From Mesorhabditis belari (taxonomy: Eukaryota > Nematoda > Chromadorea > Rhabditida > Rhabditidae): a DNA stretch of 64,000 nucleotides. The position numbers were made by a program, and so were the translations under genes. A model generated the notes under the pieces. It saw only the letters and a program-made list of their open reading frames with translations, was not told where the DNA came from and did not search any database. Below, piece after piece: positions 35,901 through 47,900 of the stretch (its first letter is position 1; each line of letters begins with the position of its first letter). The stretch covers positions 62,001 through 126,000 of the forward strand of contig CAUEEP010000458.1 in the NCBI GenBank assembly GCA_958450365.1, given 5' to 3'.

Positions 35901-38900
35901 TATTTTTATTGTTTTTTGTGCTTTTTATTTTGTTTTTAAATTTATCTGCAATTAAAATTCAATCGATCTAGACTGTGCTGAGGTGTCTGATGAGTGACGA
36001 TCTTGTTTTTCTCCAAGCCTTTCAGTGTCTCCAAAAATTTGTAAACCCATCAAATCACTCTAGCCGGGTGATTTTTATTCTTTTTATAATAAAATCAACG
36101 ATATAAAAATAAAAAAAACAGGTGGTTGCCGTAAAAAAATTTTTATCGTCACCCGGCCGCGATTAATACCCCCCTTTAAAGTCTTCGGTGAATATTTTTG
36201 CAATTTAAATTTGACTTCTTTTAGCTTTAACTAGCTTTTTTTTTTCTTTGAAAACCTAGATCAAAAGTGTATACATGCAAAAGTATGCACTTTATTCTCA
36301 CTTTTCCCTACCAATAGTCCCATCTTGGAGTTGATTTGGAAGATTTACAGTCAAGTCAAACTCACATTAAATGACTAATAGTTGACTAGTGGTCAAATAA
36401 AAAATTTTTCAATTTCTTTCAGAATTGCTGATCTCTTTGTCTTTGATTCAATTTCTTATTTTTCATTTTTTCTCAATCATTTATTGTTCTACAAACTGAT
36501 TGTGAGCTTTTTTTTTGAACTGATTTATTTGTTTCTCTTTTTCTAACTTGTTTCATTTCTCCTTTGGGTCAGTTCTTGAGTAGTTTTCGGGTATTTCCTC
36601 ATGGAAAATCTCCATAACCTTTTTCAGAGACAATCTTTTTGGCTTTCCTAGAAGTCATTCTAGATTTTGGTCGTTCAATTTCAATTGATCAACTCTAGCA
36701 ACGAATAGATACAATTTTTTGAGAATTAACAAAGGATTATACTTTAGAAAAATATCGTAAACTTGTACTGTAACCAGAGCTCAAAAAAATTACCGTATCC
36801 AGTTTAAATCTATCTACTTTTATATCTTTTAGCTTGCTTTTTAAATACAGCCCAAAAATAGATACCGTATTTTCTCTAATAGTAGTACACCCGGGCGAGC
36901 CGAGTTGATGACTATTTTACGGCTTCCAAGCTTTTGCAGAAGCTCAACACTCAAATCCCCCACAAGATCTTATCGTTAGCTACATTTTCCGACCCCACAT
37001 CGATAGGTTCTGATAAGCGGTTCTCGAGATTTCGATCAATTTAGACAAAGCTCAGGGTGCACTACTATTAGAGGAAATACGGTAAACTAGATAAAGCTAA
37101 ATGTAAGATCACTAGTCATTGGAAGTTGACAGACTTTAGAAAACGCATTAGCCTTTAGAGTGACGCTATTTAGAGACTAGACGAACAAATCGATAGTATC
37201 TTATGAATAATCAACTTTCTAATGCCATCTGAGCCTGAGCTTTAGTTCTCTTAAGGTGGCCTGAAAAGTCGATTTCATCTTTTAATACCTGATAAATTAT
37301 TGATATCGTCAGCTACATTTTCCGACCCCACATCGATAGGATCTGATAAGCGGTTCTCGAGATTTCGATCAATTTAGACAAAGCTCAGGGTGCACTACTA
37401 TTAGAGGAAATACGGTAAACTAGATAAAGCTAAATGTAAGATCACTAGTCATTGGAAGTTGACAGACTTTAGAAAACGCATTAGCCTTTAGAGTGACGCT
37501 ATTTAGAGACTAGACGAACAAATCGATAGTATCTTTTGAATACTCAACTTTCTAATGCCATCTGAGCCTGAGCTTTAGTTCTCTTAAGGTGACCTGAAAA
37601 GCTGTTTTCATCTTTTAATATCTGATAAATTATTGATAAAAGAACCAAGTAGCTTCTATTTTTATAGCTTTCTCGCTGTCATTGGCAGCGCTTACAATTA
37701 GTCTAGAAAGTATTTCTCTTAAATAATTCCTTTTCTAAAACGTGTCTAGTCTAGAAAGTATTTCTCGACTAGTTGATTCCTATCTCTAGTTTTATCCAGT
37801 CTACTTTTAGCCTGATTCGGTGAGGATTCACAAAAAATACCAAATACCAAACTAGAAGTTGGATTAGATAACATTAGAAGCAATCTATTTACCTTTGATT
37901 TTTGATCTGATTCTGTGATAACGTAAGGAAAAATTAAAGCAAAAGTTCAAGGCAGTTCAAGGCAGTAGCTTTGTAAAGGTAACGCGCTTTAGAAAGCACA
38001 TTTTTGAAAAGCACATTCCGCATTGTTCATTTTACAGTATTTTTGGGGAGAATTTAAAGAGAAAGAGGAGAATTTAATTGATTGCAACCAAAAAGTGTCT
38101 CTGAGAAAAGCAGGAAACCCCGAAAACTAGGCTTATTCCTCAAGCAGTCAAGATTGGAAAACTCTAAAGGGTTTCCTACAATTAGAGAGCCTAGATTGAC
38201 CAAAATTTGGTCAATTGTTCTGATTTTTCTGGAGGAAAATCTTAAGTATTTCTCCTAGAAATTTGCCCATTATCTAATCGATTCAAGCTTTCAACTTTTT
38301 TATATGATCTTTCAAAGTTGAGCGGGTGTCGCTCGGCACATTTTTGGGATTTTGAAAGATCCATTTTCATAAAAAGTCTTATTTTAATGTTTTAATGTTT
38401 TAATGTTTTAATTTTTAATATTTAATATTTAATATTTTAATGTCTTTCAATTAATCATATTTATTTACAAAATTTAAAAGCAAAAAAATAAGATTCTCTT
38501 GTCCTTTAGTGACTGAATGCTCAATAAATCGTTTAAGAGAAAACAGTCCATATTAGATGCCTTTTGGTGACATTTTTTAAGAATTTTTTGCACTTAAACT
38601 GCGCAAAGAATGTGTAATTTCGTTTATTTACATAATAAATTCAATCTTTAACGAGATTTTGACAAGAACAATCTCAAAAATCTCATAAATTCGTAGCGTG
38701 CCGAGCGACACTCGACTCTCAACTTTGGAAAGCTATATAAAAAAGTTGAAAGCTTAAGTCGATTAGATAATGGGCATCGTTCTAGAAGACATACTTAAGA
38801 TTTATCTCCAGAAAAATCAGAACGATCTAGACCAATCTAGACCAAATTTTGACGAATCTAGGCCTTTTGAAGTGTGGCGTTATGGTCACCCTGTACGATC

Positions 38901-41900
38901 CATTCACTAAAAGAAAGAAAAACTAAGTTTTATCTCAGAAGTTTATCTCAGACCAATCTAATTCTTTAGCCCACCCAACCATCTCCATCGATGGCCGGTC
39001 CAATTCCACCCGGTATGGAGGATCTCTCGGCAGCCGAGCGAGAGCAGATCATGGCGGTGATGCGAGCGGCTGAAGGGGAAACAACATTCCAGCCACAAAT
39101 CCCATCACAATCATCTACTTCAATGCAACCACCAAAACAAGTTTGTTCAGAGCTTTGACTATGTCTATGACTATGACAAAGAACTTTGACGCAGTCATTT
39201 TTGAATAAGCTGACATACTGGGATGCTAAAGCGTACTTTAACATCACAAGGTATAAGTATAGCATAAAGTAATGGGATAACTTGTATTTTCCTACAGATC
39301 CACATGGTAAAAACCCTTAATTTATCTCTAAATACTAACTAGTATTTAGGGGAAATTTGGGTTAATCTTTAATGGGTTTATCTTAAAGAAAGAGATCGAA
39401 TAAGGATCGATTCTTCTTTATTTAATTATCTCTAAATACTAACTATTGGGTTGGGGAGAATGAGTCGGCGCCGAAAATGAAAAAAATGTCTAAAACTTCT
39501 ATTCGACTTTGTCAAATAATATGCGTTTGATACTCATAGAATGGTTAACTAATTCTCTACAAAATCACATTTAAAAGAAAATTCAAACAGCGCCTCCGCT
39601 CAAGAAAAAGCCATTTTTTCACAAAAACTACAAACTGTGATCTAGAAAAAACCATTGGTGGGATCTTCCTGCAAATTTGGCAACTTAAGTAATTCAATGT
39701 GCTCTATCTTTTTTATATAAACACCAAAGAAGGTTTATGTGAAAGAAACTGTTCAAATGATGAGTCGGACTCTTTGCCATTTTAACCAGCTGCGTTTCGA
39801 AGTTCATAAACTCCACAAAAGAAAAGCTTTGTGGAATCTCTCAAAAGTGATTTTGTAGAGAAATAGTGGATCCTTTTGATGAAACCAAACGTATGTTTAA
39901 AGAAGGCTTTATGTGTGCAAAAAGTCCCTTTAAAGTTTGGCGCCGACTCATTCTCCCCAACCCAATAGTATTTAGGGGAAATTTGGGTTAATCTTTAATG
40001 GGTTTATCTTAAAGAAAGAGATCGAATAAGGATCGATTCTCATTAAAAGTTCGATTGATTTAGGTTAAACTTTTAGATAAATGTATTCAAAATTTTTCTT
40101 TTAAATTTGGGTTAATGTTTATCTTCAGAAAGAGATCGAATAAGGATCGATTCTCATTAAAACTAGATTACTAGCAGGTAGACAAGTATAGAATTTATAG
40201 AAGTAACAAGTCTAGAATAAAAGTAAAGAATAAAAGAGTTCGTTAAAAGACTTTTGAATAAATTTATCTCAAAGTTTAACCTAAATCAATCATTTTTTTT
40301 AGAAAAATTTCATTTTAGCCATGATATAGCCTGAAGATTTTGCTGAGTTTTCTTCTTTTTTAAATTGATTGAGCGCTTCTGGACAAAGCTCTAGCGGATC
40401 TCCGAAAACAAATTCCCCTAAACAAAGATCCATTCATAAATTTTCGATTATCACTCAAATATGATGTAAAATGTTAGGGCATCTCCCGTCCAGTCTCCTC
40501 TCTTTCCCAGACTTCATCAATGCGTCCAACTACAGCAGAAATCGATCCACTTGAAGGATTGTCCGAAGAGGAAAAGGCGCACATCTTAAAGGTTTCTTAT
40601 TGTTTCTAAATTTGACGATAAATTTAAACAAAATAATTCAAAGGACCATAAAAAAATGTGGATAATTTAGGTGATGGGAGCAGCCGAGATCGAACAATCG
40701 ATATCACCGATTCCTCCTATTAAGCAATCCCAAAATATTGCTCCAAAATCACCGATGATCCCACCAATGGATGGTTTTGAAGGGTTGAGTGAAGGAGAGC
40801 AAAGGAAAATTTTAGGTTTGCTTTCAGTAAATGAAATTTTTAGCATAAAAGGATGCTTACCAAAAGCTGATTGCTCAGTAATAAAGGATAAAGAGACATG
40901 GGAAAGTTTCACCTTCATTTTCTCAGCCGTCTCTTCGCCGATTGCTTTGAAATTTTGTCTACAAGCGAAAAATGGTCATTTCTATTTGTAAACAAAATTT
41001 CAGAACAATCGGCCGAGAGAAGGCTGTGAAAACGAAGGTGGAATTAGGGCTGGGTTAGAATTTTCCCATGCCTGGTACCAATCAAGTACTTCATCCCAAA
41101 ACAGTAGTTTATAGTTAGACGTGAGTTTATAGTTCTATCAATTATGCTTATCTATAGTTTTATTTTAAAATTTTAACCTAAACATATTTATTCCTTTAGC
41201 TAGACATATTTGAATAGATCATTGCTAAGATTTATCTGAACTTTGTCAATCTGATTCAGTGGTAGCTTATAAATCTATTGTAACATGAAATATTATAGTA
41301 AACATGTTTCCAACACTAAATCGGATCAATCTAAAATGCAAAATGGAAAAGCTAACAAACAAGAGCTGGGCTGAGCTCTGCTGGGCTCTGGAATCGGCTC
41401 TGGGATCAGCTCTGGATTGGATTAGATCCGACCCTCCGAAGCCGATCCGATTTATTCTATCCAATAGATTTAGATTGAATAACAGCTCTTCTAGATCAAA
41501 CTGATTTTCAGTCTTAAATTTATCTTACAAGTTTTAGACGTGATGAACCAAGCGGCAATGATGGACTCCTCAATGGCATCCACCTCTTTCACCCCATCAT
41601 CACAGCCCTCTATCAGATCCGCGCAACCACCACAGCCAACCATCGATGGATTAGAAGGATTGACTGACGCTGAGCGGCAAAAGATTCTAGGTAAACCTTC
41701 TTGACACACCAAATTCAATCCAAATCCAAATTCATTTTCTAGAAGTGATGAATATGGCGGCAATGGATGAGTCGATGCCAGCGGTACTTGATTAGTGAAA
41801 TTCTTGAAATTTCGAATTTTAGCCTCAACCAGTGTTCCTTCAAAAATCTCCCTCTTTCACACCAGCTCCAATTGTTGAAGAAGCGTTTGATGGGTTGACA

Positions 41901-44900
41901 GATGAGGAAAGAAGGCGGATACAAGGTGAGAAAGGAAATTAGCGTATCCTTTTTGAAAACTATCGTAACCTTGGATAAAACTAGACTATAGCTTTTGAGA
42001 CGTATCATTTTTCAATCGCGTTGATTTAGAAGTGATGAATCTGGCGGCAATGGACGAGTCAATGACGTCATCACCATTTACTCAATCATCAACATTGATA
42101 AAAACAGATGAAAGATTGAGACCAGTCTCTCCATCATTGCCCTTGTCAACAATGGATATTCAAGGTAAAACTAAACGTGTTAGATTCTTCGATTGTTCGA
42201 TTGTTAGATTGTTAGATTGTTAGATTGTTAGATTGTTCGATTGTTAGATTGTTAGATTATTAGATTGTTAGATTGTTAGATTGTTGTAGATCTTTTTAAC
42301 TTCATTAAATTTAGGCTTAGAAAATCTACCGGATGATGAGCGGCGTCGAATCTTGGCATTGATGGCTGAGGCGGTAGCTGATGAGCAAATTTCTTCAACA
42401 TCGACTTTTGAACCGGATTTTATAGAAAGAAAAATTCCATCAAAATCTGTTGAAAATTTTCAAGGATTTGCTAGAGAGTAAGTATAGAATTAAGGGATAA
42501 ATGAAACTTGTTTTAGCGAGGAAATGAGGAGAGAGTATGAGATTGAAGAGCCCATCTATGAAGAGCCGGTGTACGAGCTAAAACAAGGTCTGTATTGCTT
42601 TCTAAAAAGTACTTACCCTAATCCTGGGATACTGTAGCTTCTAGAAACTCTTTGATATCTTGAACAGGATCAATTTCAGAGTCAACAGATCAATACCAAT
42701 CTCAAGAAGAACCGAGAAGCTATGAGATCCCGGATCTCGACCTCTCTCATCTGCCACCAACTGAACGAGAGCAAATCTTGGCGGTGATTCGAATGGCGCA
42801 AGGAGACGATCCAGCTATGGGTTTGATGTACTTAGCACTAAACTTTACACGATATTCAGCTACCCGATCCACTCCATCAACAAGACCAACAATGCCCGAA
42901 CCAGAGCTGCTGGCTGATCGACTTGAACGAGAACGGATCAACCTTCAGCAAGCAGTCACCGTACATCCAAGAAGGGTTTGTGAACTGATCTAACAGTTAA
43001 CTCAGCTTTTTTTTCAGCTGTTCAATTCCAAAATCTCATTCTTTCTTTTAGGTCTCCCGAGAGAACTCAACGATCATATCCGTCTCTTCCCGTGAATCCC
43101 TCTACGAGACATCCGACTCTGGATCATTCTATGAGAATCTCGCGAGAGATAGCAGTCGATCGGATAGCATGGCCGACAGTGGATTCACCACTCAATCGGG
43201 CAGTGTTCAGAGTGAATTGGGCAGGAAAGAAATCGAGTACAAGGTGAGGCTTACAATTAAATAGGTACAACTTAGAAGCTTTAGATCTATATGCAAATAA
43301 ACTATGATTGAACTTCTCTTTATAGATTTCTTTTATTCTCTTTTATTAGCTTCGTCGTTGAACTTTTAAAGCGCATTTTTCAGCACCAAGAATTGACGAG
43401 AACCGACTCAGCCGAGCAGCGAATTACGACAGCGGCAACGGAATTGAGGCATGGTCTTGAAGAGGCTGACTTCACGTTTGCCGATGATCGGTTCAAGATA
43501 TCGGAACCGGAGACACAACAAGTCATCGAAGCGCTTGAAGATCCGAGATGGAAAGAGGTAAACAATAGTTACAGTAAGGCCTTGATGGTCTAATGCCTAC
43601 CCTAATTTCAACCCTGAACTGGCTGTCCAAATGGGTTCTAGGACCTGTAGCTTCGTTTAGGCCCGTTCAGGCTCAGGTCCAGAAACTTTTTATGGGCTGG
43701 TGCTAGGCCAAGCCAAGATCTAGCTTCTGGCCTGTCCCTGGCCTGCTTGCTCATGCCTATCTGCCTATCTGCCTTTATCTGGCCCGGTTGGACCTTATGT
43801 AAAACTGGAATACTGAGTAGGGCATAAGGCACCCGGCGATGAAATACTGTAGCACGTTGGTAGAGCATTTCCCTGGTAAGCGAGAGGTCGCGGGTTCGAA
43901 TCCCGTATGACCATGTTCCCAGCCCTAAACTATGTTCAACTACTGTATCTCTCTACACAATGATTCCAGATGGAACAAACGTGGTCTTCAACACAACGAC
44001 CCCGAATGTGGACAACTGTCTTTGAGACGGACGAGAGTGAGATGCCCGATGATCAATTCAGAAATTCTGGTGGGAAAGCTAACAACTCTAAATTTGACAG
44101 CTTTATTTCTGATTTTTGAACTTATAGAACTTCTAGAACCCTCTCAATCCGTGCCAGCACAACGACTGCCCAGAACTCGGATTTTCTACGATTCGGCTGC
44201 AAGTCCTCTAGGTAAAATTGATATCAAAAGATTAATTGTTTTTGAATTTAGATGCTGTTGAAATGGATGATGTTTACGATGTGTTTGCGACAGAGGAAGA
44301 GCCAAGAGTGATCCCGGAGATTCGACAACCAAGTGGATTGCGCGAGTTGCGAGAGATCGCATTTGACTCGGGACCGATCATTCCACCGCAACAATCTCAA
44401 GTATGAGTGTTGAAAATTGGATAAAACAGACATACAGTATGGCTTAATGTTGGTAAAAGTACATAGTACGGTAACAATTTGAAGTTTTAGACGTCGCTAA
44501 AAGCTGGAGCTGAAGATTAAGTCTTCTCTAGTTAATTTCCTTTATATCAAATCTTTTGCTACTTCAATCTTTGCTAATCCTTGCTATACTATTATACCGT
44601 ACTAATCCTACAGTATGATTCAGCTACAACTTCTACTATCTTCAATTAAGCAATAAGTTATCTTCAAATCTATCTTTCAGCTTCAAAGAATCGGCGTCCC
44701 CGAGATCGTGATCAAGCCGAGCACTCCCGTTGCCTCAACCGTAACCACTCCTGAGGTAAATTCTATGCAAAAATTATTGGGTTGGGGAGAATGAGTCGGC
44801 GCCGAAAATGAAAAAAATGTCTAAAACTTCTATTCGACTTCGTCAAATAATATGCGTTTGATACTCATAGAATGGTTAACTAATTCTCTACAAAATCACA

Positions 44901-47900
44901 TTTAAAAGAAAATTCAAACAGCGCCTCCGCTCAAGAAAAAGCCATTTTTTCACAAAAACTACAAACTGTGATCTAGAAAAAACCATTGGTGGGATCTTCC
45001 TGCAAATTTGGCAACTTAAGTAATTCAATGTGCTCTATCTTTTTTATATAAACACCAAAGAAGGTTTATGTGAAAGAAACTGTTCAAATGATGAGTCGGA
45101 CTCTTTGCCATTTTAACCAGCTGCGTTTCGAAGTTCATAAACTCCACGAAAGAAAAGCTTTGTGGAATCTCTCAAAAGTGATTTTGTAGAGAAATAGTGG
45201 ATCCTTTTGATCAAACCAAACGTATGTTTAAAGAAGGCTTTATGTGTGCAAAAAGTCCCTTTAAAGTTCGGCGCCGACTCATTCTCCCCAACCCAATACT
45301 ATAATATAGTTATTGATTCGAAAACTCCAAAGAATTTTAAGAATACAATACTTTTCAGAGCTCTCCGCCAAGCTCAAGCCCGGTGTCCGAGGTGGTGACC
45401 GCGCGGAAATTCGCTCAAACGACACCAGCTCAAACGACAGCAGCTCAAACTCAAACTCAGCCTCATACCCAGCCAATTGTTGCCCCAAAAAAACCGGCTC
45501 GAAGAATAAAATTCTCTTATCGAAACGCTGATGACAGTGATGAATCGGAGCCGTCTTCTGATGAAGAGGATTATCCGGATACGGTTAGCTATGTTCTTCA
45601 TGCAAAAAGTTTCATGAAAAGCGTTCTATAGCTAAAGTAATCCAATTGTCTGTCCAATTGCCTGTCCAATCGTCTGTCCAATTGCCTGTGAAATTGGCAC
45701 TGTCTACAGTAATCCAACTTAACAAAACTACAGTAATCCGATCATAATTTTACTTCACTAATAACCTTATTTTATCCTGAATAAAAAGGTTACTTATAAG
45801 GAGATTTAAAAAGCGATCAGTGAGGCTAAAGTTACAACTTAAGTTGGATTACTGTAGACAGTGCCAATTGGACAGACAATTGGACAGACAATTGGATTAC
45901 TCGTTACAACTTTAGCTACTTTAGCTTCAGCTTTAGCTTCAGCTTTAGCTTCAGCTTTAGCTTCAGCTTTAGCTTCAGCTTTAGCTTCAGCTTTAGCTTC
46001 AGCTTTAGCTTCAGCTTTAGCTTCAGCTTTAGCTTCAGCTTTAGCTTCAGCTTTAGCTTCAGCTTTAGCTTCAGCTTTAGCTTCAGCTTTAGCTTCAGCT
46101 TTAGCTTCAGCTTTAGCTTCAGCTTTAGCTTCAGCTTTAGCTTCAGCTTTAGCTTCAGCTTTAGCTTCAGCTTTAGCTTCAGCTTTAGCTAAAAGCATTT
46201 ACTTTAAAAGTGAAAAGTTTCTATAAAGTACTAGAAATTGTTAAGTTTCCAATACTTTACAAAATCAATTGCAGGTAATTGCCGCTCCAATTGCTCCATC
46301 AAAGCCTTACGATGAGGTGGAGGCTGAACGAGAACAACAAGAACAATTTGGAAGAGAAGTCCTCAGACAGATTCAGGTAGAAGACTTAAAACTATAAAAT
46401 TTTGCAAACATTGAGATATTGTTGTTATTGTAATTATTGTAATTGTAAATATTGTAATCAAATCTAGGCTTTTGGTGACAGCAGCCATCTTTCCGATCTC
46501 GCCAACGACGAGTTCGACGTGCACTGGACTCAAAATGGGAAAGAGCAGACGGCTGTGGTAAGGCTACTCTACTACTACTTTATTACTGCAAGATTACTGA
46601 GCTTTATAAAATATATCTATTGATCTAGCGTCGAGTTGTACAAACGGTTGTGACAATCCATTCACAAGAGCCACTCCATCACCAAGCCGATCTCTCACAT
46701 CAACCGCAGATCCCGTTGAATGGAGCAAACATTCCGATGCCTGATGAGCTCAGCACGCAAACGGTTTCTTTTTCTTTGATCGTATCGGATTTTGGGATCG
46801 GACAAAGCAGATTCCTAAATCAGAATCATTTTTTTTTTGCAGCTTACTGATCCTCTTGACATTGCTGAAGTGACTCGACGAAATCCATTCATCGATAGTC
46901 CTGAAGAGGAAGAAGTGGTAAGCAATTTTTTCAAATTCTCATTTGCCTATAGTTTTATTTAAATATAAATGTAACATTTCAGTGCATTGATATGGAAGAT
47001 ATGGATCTCGAGCAGGTTCGACGCTTCTATGAGGGCGGACCTGGGCAATTCGCTCATCGACCTGGTGAGAGAAAAGTGACTCAAGTTCGAATTTTGCAAA
47101 TTCTAGGCACCGTTTACACGATACCAGAGGATGAGTCTGAAGGAGAATCGACGACTGGTGATGCGAAATTGCATGGTAAATCATTTGTAGATAGATAAAC
47201 GTTGATACAATGATGCTATTTTAATCTCTCTAGTAAGCACTAGGGTAAAGCCAGACTTGAGCCAAGGCTAGATCCGTTCAAAGCTTGAAATCGGGTAAAG
47301 AATAAAGCCAGACTTGAGCCAAGGCTAGATCCGTTTAAAGCTTGAAATCGGGTAAAGAATAAAGCCAGACTTGAGCCAAGGCTAGATCCGTTTAAAGCTT
47401 GAAATCGGGTCACGGGATAAAGTCAGATTAGCCCAAGTCAAGCCATGAGCTAGATCCGGCTGGCCTGGTTTTGGATAAGCAACACTTTGAGAACTTTTAA
47501 TTATACCTAATCTATAAGAGCAGTATTTCAAAATAGACTTGTAACGAAAAAAAGTTGTCGGTCCTTTTTGCCGTTGGCAATTTAAGGCTTTTCTTAGCAC
47601 CAACCCTTCAATTCTGACTATCATTCGATACAGAATAAAATTGTGCATCGAATAATACCAAAATCAACTCAATATATATTATCCATGCAAATTTGTTGGC
47701 TAAAAACCTAAACCCCGCCCATTATGGGCGGCACTTATCCTTTTGCCTCATAACTTTGCGTGGATATTATATATTGAGTTGATTTTGGTATGATTCGACG
47801 CGCAATTTTATTCTGCATCGAATGATAGTCAAAATAGTCAGAATCGAAGGGTTGGTGCTAAGAAAAACGAGAAAAACCTTAAATTGCCAACGGCAAAAAA

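Larger units (their letters stand above)
27601..38969 (+). other. Intron 14, 11.4 kb, densely packed with elements
   Basis: The largest intron. Its parts are given as separate entries. Stretches with nothing seen beyond AT-rich sequence: about 27605-28370, 30500-31220 (apart from GAATTCTTATT-type repeats near 30530), 33500-33800, 36180-36850 and 37650-38180. Confidence 0.8.

Noticed and set aside
45839..46226. Open frames on both strands reading Ala-Leu-Ala-Ser and Lys-Ala-Glu-Ala
   Set aside because: Produced by the AGCTTCAGCTTT array, whose 12-base period keeps every frame open.
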